Assembly: GCA_039707465.1 (NCBI GenBank)
Contig: CM077647.1
Span: 119,414,610 to 119,478,609 of the forward strand
Reading direction: 5' to 3'
DNA from: Rhabdophis nuchalis
Taxonomy: Eukaryota; Chordata; Lepidosauria; Squamata; Natricidae
DNA: 64,000 nucleotides
Under the pieces are notes generated by a model. The model did no database searches. It was not told the DNA's origin and saw nothing but the letters and a program-made list of their open reading frames with translations. The translations under genes were made by a program, and so were the position numbers. Positions 1 through 10,145 of this stretch are shown here, piece after piece; within the stretch, counting starts at the first letter, position 1, and each line of letters opens with the position of its first letter.

Positions 1-101
1 ACACAGGTATTGGCCCAAGCTCCCTCTGGAACCTTTCTGGGTCCATCAGGCGCCTGGGGCGGAACCACCTGGGTGTTTCCGGTTCCGTCCTAGGCGGATA
101 C
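1..101 (-). mobile_element. L2-clade LINE fragment (ORF2, between EN and RT)
   Basis: The reverse complement matches the linker between endonuclease and reverse transcriptase in the better L2 copies of this window. For example, the stretch around 15901-15975 has the same order of words (GGTTCCGCCCCAGGCG, CTGATGGA, GAGCTTGG). The fragment is cut by the window edge, so its true length is unknown. No open frame is claimed. Confidence 0.75.
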
Positions 102-243
102 ATCTTTGATACTGGCCTGCTTGTACCTGCTTCTCGAATAAAAATTCCATCTCAGTAGCAATTTCAAAATATGTACTTGAGTATAACGTGATCTACCTGT
201 GTTGTATCATATCACCACTACTTCTATTTCCCATGATATAGGG

Positions 244-764
244 CAGTGATGGCAAACCTTTTTTGGCTCGAGTGCCAAAAGAGGGGGGAATGCATGGGGG
301 ACATGTGCCTGCGTGCCACACCCATGCTTTGCGCACGACCCCAGTGCACAAGCACTCATGACCAGAGCTTTCCCTCCCCCCTGCAATTTTTGGCGTGCTT
401 TTTTTGCCCTCCCCAGGTTCCAGAGACTTTATAGGAGTCTGGGGAGAGCGAAAACTGCCTCCCCGCCCTCCTCCCCTCCTGAGTCCCTCCAGAGGCTTCA
501 GGAGCTTCCCTGAAGCCTCCAGAGTGTGAAAAACCAGCCCTACGGGCAAACCAGAAGTTCAAGAACGGATTTCCAGTTTGCTCGTAGGGCTGGTTTTAGC
601 CATCCAGAGCCTTCAGGGGCCTTTAGGAGGGCCTCAAAAGGTTGAAATCAACTGGCCAGCGCATGCATGCATGCTGGCCAGCTGACAGGGCAACGCCTTG
701 CGTACCCTGACAAATGGCTCAGCGTGCCACCTGTGGCATGCGTGCCATAGGTTCGCCATCACGG
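244..764. mobile_element. Non-autonomous hAT element, CAGTGATGG family, copy 1
   Basis: The left end CAGTGATGGCAAACC and the right end GGTTCGCCATCACGG form terminal inverted repeats. The element is flanked by an exact 8-bp duplication, ATATAGGG, at 236-243 and 765-772, as expected for hAT transposition. The interior is not coding. It contains short palindromes built from the words AGGCTTCAGG and CCTGAAGCCT. Three more copies lie at 9773, 55473 and 58929. The short open frames over it are chance. Confidence 0.85.
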
Positions 765-772
765 ATATAGGG

Positions 773-1061
773 GCTTCTAACTGAATAGTAAAATTTGAAT
801 TTTTGTTGCTGTGGAAATCACTATTGGATGTAAAATCTGCTCTGTCAAAGATGCTGTAACCAATGATGGTATTCAGCTAATTTCCACCGGTTCGGGAGCT
901 ATTTTTTTGCTGAGTTCGGCAAACTGGTTAGATGTGTTCTGGAAAATCTGTGTTTTCCTAAACATGTCTTCTTCCTTCCAGATGGGGAAAAAAACCCTCC
1001 CCAAAAGTCCAAGAGGAGAATGACAGAAACTTTAGATCACCTCACTCGAGTGAAAACTGTC
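773..1061. other. Unassigned intergenic sequence
   Basis: A 70-codon frame at 811-1023 has no motif I recognise and no splice context that would support an exon. Nothing else is supported here. Confidence 0.4.
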
Positions 1062-1311
1062 TTACTTTATTGCAGCAGGGCAGGAGGGGGCCTGAACATA
1101 AGGCAGCAGCCCAGGGCCAAAACGCCAGAGGGTCGGGGAGGGTGCTGAAGCAAGCGGGCGTCCTGCCTGCAGCGCCCATGCTGGCTTCCCCTTCCCAGAC
1201 AGAGCTGGAATGCCACTGAGTTTAAGTGCTGTCCTTCCCTTGGGGAGGTGGGCCTGGGCAATTGCTGGAGAGGGACAGGCCTGTTTCAGCACCTGGCACC
1301 CAGATGCCCTT
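1062..1311 (-). other. GC-rich block with a minus-strand polyadenylation signal; possible transcript 3' end
   Basis: On the minus strand an AATAAA hexamer sits at 1066-1071, at the end of a GC-rich stretch that is unlike the AT-rich surroundings. This could be the 3' end of a processed transcript or retrocopy on the minus strand. The minus-strand frame at 1062-1409 (115 codons) has no recognisable domain. It runs into an inverted repeat, so I do not call it a gene. Confidence 0.25.
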
Positions 1312-1583
1312 GCTTCTTTGCATACATGATTTCCAGGTCTGTTGCATTTCTCTGTTGCATCATGTGCAGGGAAAGAAGTTTGTGGGACTAAAAAAATAAG
1401 TTCACTCAATCAATTCCAACTTCTCACCCCCCCCCCTCCAAAAAGATCTCGTGAAGTTGGAATTGATTGATCAAACTGTTTTGGTTTTAGTCCCACAAAC
1501 TTGTTTCCCTGAACAGGTCAGCAAGAAACACAACAGAGAAATGTGACAGACCTAGAAATCAGGTAGGCAAAGAAATGCTTGGG
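1312..1583. repeat. Long imperfect inverted repeat
   Basis: The left arm, about 1312-1423, and the right arm, about 1453-1583, are reverse-complementary with scattered mismatches and small gaps. Shared words are AATTGATTGA, AGTCCCACAAACTT and CAACAGAGAAATG. The 29-bp spacer contains a run of C. No terminal motif or TSD identifies a known family. Confidence 0.6.
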
Positions 1584-1759
1584 GGAAGTTAGGGCATTTG
1601 GGCGGTGGTGGATGGGGCAACCTCCACAGCATGGTGCTGCACTAGAGTGGAGAAATGGGCAATGCAATAGCCAGTTCCCAGTTTCCCTCTTTCTTCTCCC
1701 TGCTCCTCTTTACTGACCATTAGTTGATCAGATACCTTACTGACCATTAGTTGATCAAA

Positions 1760-1945
1760 GTTTTAATTAGGGGTTTTATTTATGTATTAGCGCAGGGTTT
1801 GGTTTAATGTAATTTTAATGAGCTTCTGTATTTTGTATTTTTGTATATTGTATATTTGTATTTTTAAATTTTCCTGTGCGCCGCCCCGGGTCCCTTGGTG
1901 GGAGATGGGCGCGGGATATAAATATGAAAAAAAATATGTATATCA
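1760..1945 (+). mobile_element. L2-clade LINE 3' end
   Basis: The block has the 3'-UTR signature shared by all L2 copies here: GTTTTAATTAGGGGTTTTA, then CCTGTGCGCCGCCC, then GGGAGATGGGCGCGGGATAT, ending in an A-rich tail. It is strongly 5'-truncated and holds no coding part. The related string TACTGACCATTAGTTGATCA occurs twice just upstream (about 1710-1757). Confidence 0.75.
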
Positions 1946-1989
1946 ATGAATGTTTTTGAAATGGGAAAAATAATAATAATAATAAACAA

Positions 1990-2688
1990 TGATCATTAAA
2001 TTTCTTTACATGCATCTGCTTGCAATTTTTAGTGTGCATGCTCTATTCGGAAGATGTTCTGAAAGGCAACTGATAACCTTCTCCTTATCAAATAAAGAAT
2101 TGGCTTAGGCATATTTAAAATAGTACATCTGTTGATGACAAGACAAACTTTTCCATGATTTATTTGGAAAATTGTGAAATATCTTGACTCTTGCAGTTTT
2201 TATAAACATATACGCCTTTTGCCCTGAAGAGAATTCTCACCCCGTAACTCTATACATGACTAAGCATATAATAAATGCTCCACTTTTTTTCCATATTGAA
2301 ACATTTTAAAGAATCTGGAGAAATGATTGCAGATCAAGTTAAAATCATATTTTATAGATAAATTTATATAGTTTTCTGGCTGGTCTATGAATGAAATGAA
2401 TGAATGCTGCAGCCACAATTAGGCTAATTTTTGCTTGAATGACAACACTCTAAGGTGGTCTTTCTTCTAAAATGGGTTCATAGTAATCTACAAAATCAGG
2501 AAAACCCTCAGAAAATGTGCCATAGCAACAGTCACCATAATCATATAAACAGGATCTTAAACTGATATTGATTCAGAAAGTGTAAAATATAAATCAAATA
2601 CTTTAAGATGATGTCCAGCAGCTTGTACTTACATAACAAGAAATTTTAAAACAATTATTTATGTTCTTGCCAGTTATCTAAAAGGTGG
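1990..2688. other. AT-rich intergenic sequence, nothing assigned
   Basis: I see no open frame of note, no repeat signature and no RNA-gene motif in this stretch. Confidence 0.4.
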
Positions 2689-2696
2689 GATATCAG

Positions 2697-3080
2697 CAGT
2701 GGTGGGTTTCTGCAGGCTCGCACCTACTCGCAAGAGCCGGATGGTGAAATTTGGAGAGCCGGTGAGAGGGGGTTCCACCGGCGGACCCAGAAGTAAGTCT
2801 GGCCTGCCACTGCTGGTAACCCAATGAGAAGGAAAGGAAAGGAAGGCAGAAAGTAAGAAAGGAAAGAAAGGAAAGAAAGAAAAGAAAGAAAGAGAGAGAG
2901 AGAATTTATCATCACAATTGAGCCCAAAATTTTGGTTGCTAAGCAAGAGCGTTGTTAAATAAGTTTCACCACATTTTACAAGTTGGCCACGCCCACCCTG
3001 CCACACGACTGCCAAGCCACGCCCACAAAATAGGCCACACCTACAGAGTAGGTTCTAAAAAAAATTGAAATCCACCACTG
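2697..3080. mobile_element. Non-autonomous hAT element, CAGTGGTGGGTTTC family, copy 1
   Basis: The ends CAGTGGTGGGTTTC and GAAATCCACCACTG are inverted repeats. An exact 8-bp TSD, GATATCAG, lies at 2689-2696 and 3081-3088. The interior holds a GGAAA/GAAAG microsatellite at about 2829-2905 and GCCACGCCCAC words near the right end. Copies at 7183 and 45257 belong to the same family. Confidence 0.88.
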
Positions 3081-3430
3081 GATATCAGCCAATAGATATT
3101 GCATGATATTACCTCAATTTTGCTCTGCTTAGTTTAATCAGAATCGCAGCACTGCTAATGATAACTAAACAAGATGAATCTGAAGAACCAATTTTCTTCA
3201 TTATATCATACATCCTGGACACGAACTGTTTCAACTCCTTGCTTTGGGATGCCCCTATAGGGCATTGTATGCCAAAACAACCAGGCACAATAACAATTCC
3301 CCCCCTCATGCCATCATTCTGCTGAAGACCTAATTCCCACAGTACTGTCTTAAATCTAACTCTAGTTACTCTTACAGTATGGCTGTATTACTATTAACCT
3401 TCTCATATTTTCTACCACCTTCTCTTATTG

Positions 3431-3565
3431 CAGGGGTCTGCAAAGTTGGCTCTTTTAAGACTGGTGGACTTCAACTCCCAGAATTCCCCAGCCAGCCATG
3501 TTGGCTGGGGAATTCTGGGAGTTGAAGTCCACAGGTCTTAAAAGAGCCAACTTTGCAGACCCCTG
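3431..3565. mobile_element. Palindromic hAT MITE, CAGGGGTCTGCAAAG family, copy 1
   Basis: The element is a near-perfect 135-bp palindrome (arms of about 66 bp, loop of about 3 bp) starting CAGGGGTCTGCAAAG and ending CTTTGCAGACCCCTG. It is flanked by an exact 8-bp TSD, TCTTATTG, at 3423-3430 and 3566-3573. It carries no coding capacity. If transcribed it would fold into a single long hairpin. Confidence 0.9.
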
Positions 3566-3741
3566 TCTTATTGGTATCATTACCATGATTTATATTATTC
3601 TGTTGTTTTGCATGTGCATATGAATACTGAGAGGCAGATCTTGAGTTGCTCTAGGTGCTGGAGATTATTGCCAATGATGTACAAAGATATGTATTCTTTT
3701 TGGCATAGAGGAGAGGAGAGTCGAGGAGAGTCAAGTCGAAT

Positions 3742-4232
3742 AGAATCTTGAAGGTCTTCTAGTCCAACCTCCTTCTCAAACAGGAGCTCCTGTACTATTT
3801 CAGACAAGTGGTTGTACAGGTTTTTTTCTTAAAAATCTTCAGTGATGAAGCACCCACAATTTCTGAAGGCAAACTGTTCCGCTGATTATTTGTACTCACT
3901 GTTAGGAAGTTTATCCTTACTTCCAGGTTGCGTCTCTCATTGATTAGCTTCCATCCATTGTTTCTTGCCTTGCTTTCTGGTGCTTTGGAAAATAAATTGA
4001 CCCCATCTTCTTTGTGGCAGCGTCTCAAATACTGCAATAGTGCTATCATGTCATCCTTAGTCCTTCTTTAGACTAGACATACCCAATTCCAGCAATCCTA
4101 CTTTATATCCTACCCAATTCCAGCCCCCTAATCATCTTTGTTACTTTTTTCTGCACTCTTTCCAGAGATTCAACATCTTTTTATAATATGGTGATGAAAA
4201 CTGGATACAGTATTCTAAGTCTTACTAAAATT
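3742..4232 (-). mobile_element. CR1 LINE, 3' part of ORF2
   Basis: Read on the minus strand, this stretch encodes the end of CR1 ORF2 (words such as LRRCHKEDGVNLFSKAPES and NGWKLINERRN) followed by the short CR1 3' UTR. It is older and more diverged than the CR1 at 6256-8035. Stops and frame changes interrupt it. Confidence 0.85.
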
Positions 4233-4262
4233 AATCACTCCAAATGAAATGAAAATACCTTA

Positions 4263-4263
4263 C

Positions 4264-4295
<32 letters not shown>

Positions 4296-4322
4296 AGGGA
4301 GAGAGAGCGAGGGAGAGAGAGA
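4263..4322. repeat. (GA)n / (GGGA)n microsatellite
   Basis: This is a run of GA dinucleotides with a short GGGA interruption. The open frames on both strands here are a product of the repeat. Confidence 0.9.
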
Positions 4323-4849
4323 AAAGAACTTGAGAAAAAAATACAAGGGTGAAGTGTATTTTAAGGACCTGCTTCTGGTCATTTCTATTCTCTACTCTCT
4401 CAAAAGTAGATTGAGGGTCCATACCCTCTTTATATCCAGTAACTTAAGTAGGCTAACGAGAAGGAAGAATGTGTCATTCAATTGCTGCCCTGTTCAACTA
4501 TTGCAGGTCTGGGAGCTACAAACATTTTCCCTCCCTCCATTCCCTTAACACAAAAGAGTCAATTTCACCCATGCTTGTTTTGCCTGGGTTACTGAAAGGA
4601 AGCCATGAAGCTGGCAAATCAGCATTCTCTTTCAGGATTTGCAGCAGGTCATGAGCAATGAATTCCAGTCAAGCACAAATCCTCCATGGCCACAAATACA
4701 GGAAGAAATATAAAGAGAGTGCTAAAAGTAAACTGTCTCAGCTCTCCAACAATCAACTAAAAATAAAATAAAATAAAAAGACCAAAAAAAAGTTGTCATA
4801 AAAAGAAAGTGTAGGAATACAAATTAAAATAGGCAAGAAAATGGTAAGA

Positions 4850-5150
4850 GAATGCTGGCCCGTTCTAGAAGAGTTGAAATCACCAGGACCTGATGGATTA
4901 CCTCTCAGAGTTCTGAAGGAACTGGCAGGCATAATCTATGAACCACCAAACTATATTTTTCAAAGAACGTGGAGTACTTGATAATTACCTGAGAACTGGA
5001 AAAGAGCTCATGTAATTCCCATCTTCAAAAAAGGAAGAAAAAAGACACATAAAAAAATTATAGACTATGTCAATACCTGGGAAGATCCTGGAAAAGATGA
5101 CCAAGCAACAGATCTGCGTATATAATCTGTAGATGTATATATATACATAT
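4850..5150 (+). mobile_element. CR1-like LINE fragment, reverse transcriptase N-terminal part
   Basis: The plus strand encodes, with stops, the conserved RT entry of CR1-type elements: SPGPDGLPLRVLKELAG, then an ENWKRAHVIPIFKKG segment, then a degraded GKILEKM segment. It is old, with indels and in-frame stops, and is 3'-truncated. The tail after 5100 passes into AT repeats. Confidence 0.75.
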
Positions 5151-5394
5151 ATTGGAGAGCTGGGAAGTGACAAGCAGCCAATTCAAGCAGTCAAATGAAT
5201 GGAGAATAGTAGATGCTTTTTTAGTGGCAATGTAGAAATGGTTTGCTACTATCTTCCTCTAGATTTTTTTTTTAAAATTTCCTATCTTAACCAATAATCT
5301 TAAATGTTCCTTAAATGAATCCCAATCCTGTTTACTTTTGGAACACAAAGCTGGCTAAATGCTGCCACCTGCTGAGACCCTAGTTTTTGGCACA

Positions 5395-6060
5395 ATATAA
5401 CAATCCTTCCCCATGGGCAGTGGCCATCCTCGTCTCCTCCACACACGCATCCCGTCGGGCGGCTCCGGTGTGGCTCCGCTTTGTGTCCCTCAAGCTTTGG
5501 GGAAGGGAGGGAACAACGTGATCGTTCAACTTCCAGTTTGGCAACATGGCGGCAACAGTCGCATGGAGCTGTAGCTGCGGAGCGGCCGAGTGTTTCTGAG
5601 GGTAGCCTTGGACTCCCCCACAGCCAGGCTTCACTGTTTTAATCGTATCAACAGGCTGGTTACCCAGGGCTGAGGCAAGATGAAGAGAGGCTCTCGTTGT
5701 ACGGAGAACCCCTCGTTTTGCGGAGGAAGGGTGCCAGCTATTTTTGCAGAGGCGGCGGAGGCGGCGGAGGCGGAGGCGGAAGTGGAGGCGGAGGCGGCAA
5801 AGGAGGAGGGAGAACGCCGAGAGTGCCGCTGTGTCGGGGAGCGGAGAGCGAGCAGAGGAGTGGAGAGCGGAGGAGTAGAAGAGAGGAGTAAGCCCCGGAG
5901 TAAGCCCCGGAGTAAGCCCCAGAGTGCTGAGAGTGGAGAGCGGAGGAAGAGCGTCAGAAGAGCGTTTCTGGTGGCGACGGTGGCGGTGGTGACACATACG
6001 GAATTCTATTGTGAGTAGAGGAGTGGAGTACTCTTCTCGTGAAGTACCTTTGGACCTGCT
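5395..6060. other. CpG- and GGC/GGA-rich island-like region
   Basis: The block is GC-rich in an AT-rich setting. It contains a perfect YY1-like word (CAACATGGCGGC, near 5541), a GGCGGAGGC low-complexity stretch (5750-5815) and three tandem AGTAAGCCCCGG units (about 5887-5925). Frames on both strands are open only because of composition. It may be the 5' leader of a retroelement or a host promoter island; I cannot tell which. No gene start is supported. Confidence 0.35.
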
Positions 6061-6097
6061 CAATCATATTAATGTCTGATGTACAGTGTGGATTCCA

Positions 6098-6255
6098 GCA
6101 GGGTTGGATTCTGGTTGCTGCTACTGCTGGTTCATTCAAGGACGTGCGCATGCACATGTGCAAAAGCAAAAGCAAAAAACAAGATGAAGAAAGAACCAGT
6201 TCAGGGGCGTGGCAGGCCAGGTTATTACCTACTCAGCCAAACCAGTCCGAACCAT
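6098..6255. mobile_element. Possible small MITE with inverted ends
   Basis: The left end GGTTGGATTCTGGTT and the right end AACCAGTCCGAACC are imperfect inverted repeats around a short non-coding core. No clear TSD is seen and the right side abuts the ACAAT tail of a CR1, so the family assignment is open. Confidence 0.35.
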
Positions 6256-6330
6256 ACAATACAATACAATAGCAGAGTTGGAAGGGACCTTGGAAGTCTT
6301 ATAGTACAACTCCCTGCCTAGGCAGGAGCC

Positions 6331-7800
6331 CTATGCCATTTCAGACAAATGGCTATCCAACATCTTCTTAAAGACTTCCAATGTTGGGGCATTCACAACT
6401 TCTGGAGGCAAAGTGTTCCACTGATTAATTGTTCTAACTGTCAGGAAATTTCTCTTCAGTTCTAAGTTTCTTCTCTCCTTGATTAGTTTCCACCCATTGC
6501 TTCTTGTTCTACCCTCAGGTGCCTTGGAGAATAGTTTGACTCCCTTTTCTTGGTGGCAACCCCTGAGATATTGGAACACTGCTATTATGTCTCCCCTGGT
6601 CTTTCTTTTCATTAAACTAGACATACCCAGTTCCTGTAACCGTTCTTCATATGTTTTAGTCTCAAGTCCCCTAATCATCCTTGTTGCTCTTCTCTGCACT
6701 CTTTCTAGAGTCTCCACGTCTTTTCTACATCTTGATGACCAAAACTGAGTGCAGTATTCCAAGTGTGGCCTTACCAAGGCATTATAAAGTGGTATTAACA
6801 CTTCTCGTGATCTTGATTATATCCCTCTGTTTATGTAGCCTAGAACTGTGTTGGCTTTTTTGACAACTGCTGCACACTGCTGGCTCATATTTAAATGGTT
6901 GTCCACTAGGACTCCAAGATCCCTTTCACAGTTACTACTATTGAGCAAGGTACCACCTATACTGTACCTGTGCATTTCGTTTTTCTTGCCTAAGTGTAGA
7001 ACCTTACTTTTTTCACCATTAAATTTCATTTTATTAGACAGTGCCCAATGTTCACATTTGTCAAGATCCTTCTGTATCTTAAGCCTATCTTCTGGAGTGT
7101 TGGCTGTTCCTGCCAGCTTGGTGTCGTCTGCAAATTTGATGAGTTCCCCACTTATTCCCTCACCCAAATCGTTGATGAAGACCAGTGGTGGGTTTCTGCA
7201 GGTTCGCACCTACTCGCGAGAGCCGGTTGGTGAAATTTAGAGAACCGGTGAGAGGGGGTTCCACTGGCGTACCAGGAAGTAAATCTGGCCCGCTGCTGCC
7301 AGTGACCCAAACGGGAAGGAAAGGAAAAGAAAGGAAAGGAAAGGAAGGAAAGGAAGGAAGGAAGGAAGGAAGGAAGGAAGGAAGGAAGGAAGGAAGGAAA
7401 GAAAGAATTTATTTATTTATTTATTTATTTATTTTTCGATTTATCAAAAAAATTTATCATCACAATTGAGTCCAAAATTTTGGTTGCTAAGCAAGAGCGT
7501 TGTTAAATGAGTTTCACCACATTTTAAAAGGTGGCCACTCCCACCCTGTCACATGACTGCCAAGCCACACCCACAAAATAGGCCACACCTACAGAGTAGT
7601 TCTAAAAATTTTGAAACCCACTACTGATGAAGACGTTGAAGAGTACTGAGACTGAAACAGAGCCTTGGGGTACTCCACTGCATACTTCTCTCCATGTAGA
7701 TGCAGTTCCATTGAGGACTACACATTGAGTGCGGTTGGTCAGCCAGTTACGAATCCATCTGGTGGTGATGCTGTCTAACCCACATTCTTCTACTTTATCC
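6331..7800 (-). pseudogene. CR1 ORF2 remnant (reverse transcriptase and C-terminal domain)
   Basis: On the minus strand 7800-7635 encodes the RT block ending SGVPQGSVSVSVLFNVFI, with the family's GVPQGSVL motif. The frame then meets the hAT insertion at 7183-7626. From 7182 it continues with the LADDTKL-type motif (here FADDTKLAG, the YxDD catalytic box), the thumb, and then ALVRPHLEYCTQFWSSRCRK and RVQRRATRMIRGL, ending LDSHLSEMA near 6331. The order and spacing are those of CR1 ORF2p. It is inactive because of the insertion and frame breaks near 6800-6817. Confidence 0.88.
7183..7626. mobile_element. Non-autonomous hAT element, CAGTGGTGGGTTTC family, copy 2, nested in CR1
   Basis: The ends CAGTGGTGGGTTTC and GAAACCCACTACTG are inverted repeats. 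An exact 8-bp TSD, ATGAAGAC, lies at 7175-7182 and 7627-7634, both in CR1 sequence, so this insertion is younger than the CR1. The interior carries expanded GGAA and ATTT microsatellites (about 7317-7432) that account for its extra length compared with copy 1. Confidence 0.93.
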
Positions 7801-7865
7801 ATAGTAGGTTATGGTTTACCTTATCAAATGCCTCACTGAAGTCCAAGTAAACAAAGTCCAAGTAA

Positions 7866-7947
7866 ACAAAGTGACCAAACTAGTGGACCAGAGGAATGCC
7901 GTCAATATAGACGGCATTCCTCTGGTCCACTAGTTTGGTCACTTTGT
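7866..7947. repeat. Perfect 38-bp inverted duplication inside CR1
   Basis: Positions 7866-7903 are the reverse complement of 7910-7947, with a 6-bp spacer (AATATA). The right arm is ordinary CR1 sequence. The left arm is an inverted copy of it. A short tandem duplication (AAGTCCAAGTAAACA) lies just to the left. Confidence 0.9.
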
Positions 7948-8035
7948 CAAATAATGCAATAAGATTGGTCTGGCATGATCTGTTTTTGATGAACCCATGT
8001 TGGCTTTTGGCTATTACTTGGTTTGCTTCTACCAA

Positions 8036-8426
8036 TAGGAAGCCACCTCTGGATTCCAGGCAGATGAGCTAGCATTTGCACTGTGTACTTCTCAATTGCA
8101 AACATCTCTTGACTGAACCATTGCAGCTAGCAGTTGATTATGCCACTTCTATGCCTAAACTCCAGAAGTGGGAGGGATTGGGCAGTCCAATGAAACTACA
8201 GGAGCAATTTTGATGAAGGATCATAATGATTTTTTGGGAGGGAGGTATATGTCCAGGTATTCCAAAAGTCAGTAACATATATTTCATAAATATAAGTGAC
8301 TAAGACTGTCTCTGTATCACACCTAATGATCTTCAAATTAATCAAGTCTTAGATACAAGTATTTGGTGCCATCAGTAATAACTTTCTTTTTCTTCTGTTC
8401 ACTCCCATTTCCCTTTGCAATACTTT
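8036..8426. other. Unassigned intergenic sequence
   Basis: I see no gene, repeat signature or RNA motif that can be supported in this stretch. Confidence 0.4.
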
Positions 8427-9605
8427 TGAGCAATTCTTTACTTTACTTTATTCAAATTTGTATACCGCCCTTTCTCCCTTTTGGGACTCAGGGCGGTGAA
8501 CAGGCAGCAATAAAAACAACAGTAAAACATCCAAGGCAACAAATATACTAAAAATAGATTAAACACTAAGCCTGCTCTAAAATACCCTGTAAAACCCCTA
8601 ATAGAAGCAATTTAAAAAACTACGCCAGGCCGGCCGCACGAAATAGATGGGTTTTCAAGGCTTGGCGGAAAAGGCGCAGGCCCGTGGTTGTGCGTAGGTC
8701 AGGGGGTAGGTCATTCCAGAGGGCAGGAGCTGCCACAGAGAAGACTCTCCCTCTAGGGGTTGCCAGCCGACATTGACTGGCTGACGGCACCCTGAGGAGG
8801 CCCTCTCCGTGGGAGCGGACTGGTTGGAGGGAGGTATTTGGTAGGAGGCGGTCTTGCAAATACCCAGGTCCCTTGCCATGGAGCGCTTTAAAGGTTGTTA
8901 CTAGCACCTTGAAGCGCACCCGGAAAGCCACAGGCAGCCAGTGCAGCTCAAGCAGGAGAGGTGTTACATGGGAGCATCTAGAGGCCCTCAAAATCCCCCG
9001 TGTGGCCGCATTCTGAACTAACTGGAGCCTCCGGGTGCACCTCAAGGGGAGCCCCATGTAGAGAGCATTGCAATAGTCCAGGCGGGAGATGACGAGGGCT
9101 TGAGTGACCGTGCATAGGGCATCACAATCCAGAAAGGGGCACAACTGGTGTATCAGGCGAACCTGATAAAAAGCCCCCCTGGCCACGGCTGTCATATGAT
9201 CGTCTAAGGACAGCCGAGTATCCAGGAGGACGTGCAAGTTGCGGGCCCTCTCCGCGGGGGCTAATGACTCGCCCCCGATAGCCAGAGATGGAACCAACTG
9301 GCTATGTCATGACACCGGAAACCACAGCCACTCAGTCTTGGAAGGGGTGAGTCGAAGCCTGTTCCTCCCCATCCAGACTCGCACGGCCTCTAGGCACCGG
9401 GACATCCCTTCCGCGGCATCGTTGGGGTGGTCCGGAGTGGAGATGTACAGCTGGGTGTCATCTGTGTACTGATGAAACTCCACCCCGAAACCACGGATGA
9501 TCTCACCCAGCGGCTTCATATAGATGTTGAACAGGAGAGGCGAGAGGACCGACCCCTGTGGCACCCCACAAGGGAGGCACCTCGACGTCAACCTCGAATT
9601 CTCTA
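8427..9605 (-). mobile_element. L2-clade LINE, 5'-truncated
   Basis: The minus strand carries the 3' end signature (CCGCCCTGAGTCCC region near 8460-8500) and, upstream, the 3' half of ORF2. The 5' truncation lies within the RT domain at about 9605. The copy is moderately young: only one frame break is visible over about 1 kb of coding sequence. Confidence 0.9.
8620..9600 (-). pseudogene. L2 ORF2 C-terminal half (RT palm, thumb and tail)
   Basis: From 9600 downward the frame encodes [20 protein letters not shown] and then the catalytic box in the altered form [12 protein letters not shown] (T in place of the usual A). One frame change near 9300 joins a second frame, which runs LDYCNALYMGLPLRCTRRLQ, LHWLPVAFRVRFKVL, then RLFRQALKTHLFRAAGLA and a stop at 8620. 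This C-terminal architecture is characteristic of L2 ORF2p rather than CR1. It is not functional because of truncation and the frame break. Confidence 0.88.
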
Positions 9606-9772
9606 GTACTATCTGCCACCCCACAGTCAGGTACACTACAATATAACAAAATAAACTGAAAAGAAAACACATATATCCATAGTGATATATGCAGGCCTGC
9701 AAAATTACTCAATCCTAAGGTAGATCATGAATATACAGTATTCAGGTTTACAATCAGGACAAATGTATAGGT

Positions 9773-10079
9773 CAGTGTTGGCAAACCTTTTAAGCATCAA
9801 GTGCCAAAACGGGAATGTGTGTGCCCACATGCGCCCACCTACATGCCAGAAACTGGAAGAGCAGCCACCTGACTCAAATACATGCACCGGGAAAATGATC
9901 TTCCGGTTTCCAGAGCACATATGCCACCTGGTCTTCTGGTTTCTGGTGCACATGTGCATGAGAAGACCCGCTGGCTTGTGCGCCGGAATCAAGAAGAGCA
10001 ATGGGCGACGGCTCTCGTGCCCTGAGAGATGGCTCTGTGTGCCACTTCCAGCATGCGTGCCATAGGTTCGCCATCACAG
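9773..10079. mobile_element. Non-autonomous hAT element, CAGTGATGG family, copy 2
   Basis: The left end CAGTGTTGGCAAACC and right end GGTTCGCCATCACAG are inverted repeats. The TSD is GTATAGGT at 9765-9772 and GTATAGGC at 10080-10087 (7 of 8 identical). The interior contains CACATGCGC words and GCCAGAAACTGGAAGA, shared with the fragment at 10146. Confidence 0.82.
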
Positions 10080-10145
10080 GTATAGGCCAATTAAAACTAT
10101 AATGCTGAAAAGGATTCTCTGGAAGAACTAAAGCAGCAAATTGCT

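Larger units (their letters stand above)
6256..8035 (-). mobile_element. CR1 LINE, 5'-truncated, split by a hAT MITE
   Basis: This minus-strand CR1 has its 3' end at about 6256 with the typical (ACAAT)n tail. It includes the 3' UTR, the C-terminal and RT parts of ORF2, and is 5'-truncated at about 8035. A 444-bp hAT MITE (7183-7626) interrupts it with an 8-bp duplication. The 5' part contains a 38-bp inverted duplication (7866-7947). The element type and tail match CR1 copies known to seed microsatellites in snakes. Confidence 0.92.

Noticed and set aside
1062..1409. 115-codon minus-strand frame as a gene
   Set aside because: No recognised domain, and it runs into one arm of an inverted repeat. 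Only the AATAAA hexamer is of note.
5380..6063. 227-codon minus-strand open frame with arginine- and serine-rich translation
   Set aside because: It overlies GGC/GGA-rich low-complexity DNA; frames on the other strand are open too. There is no domain, splice site or codon pattern of a gene.
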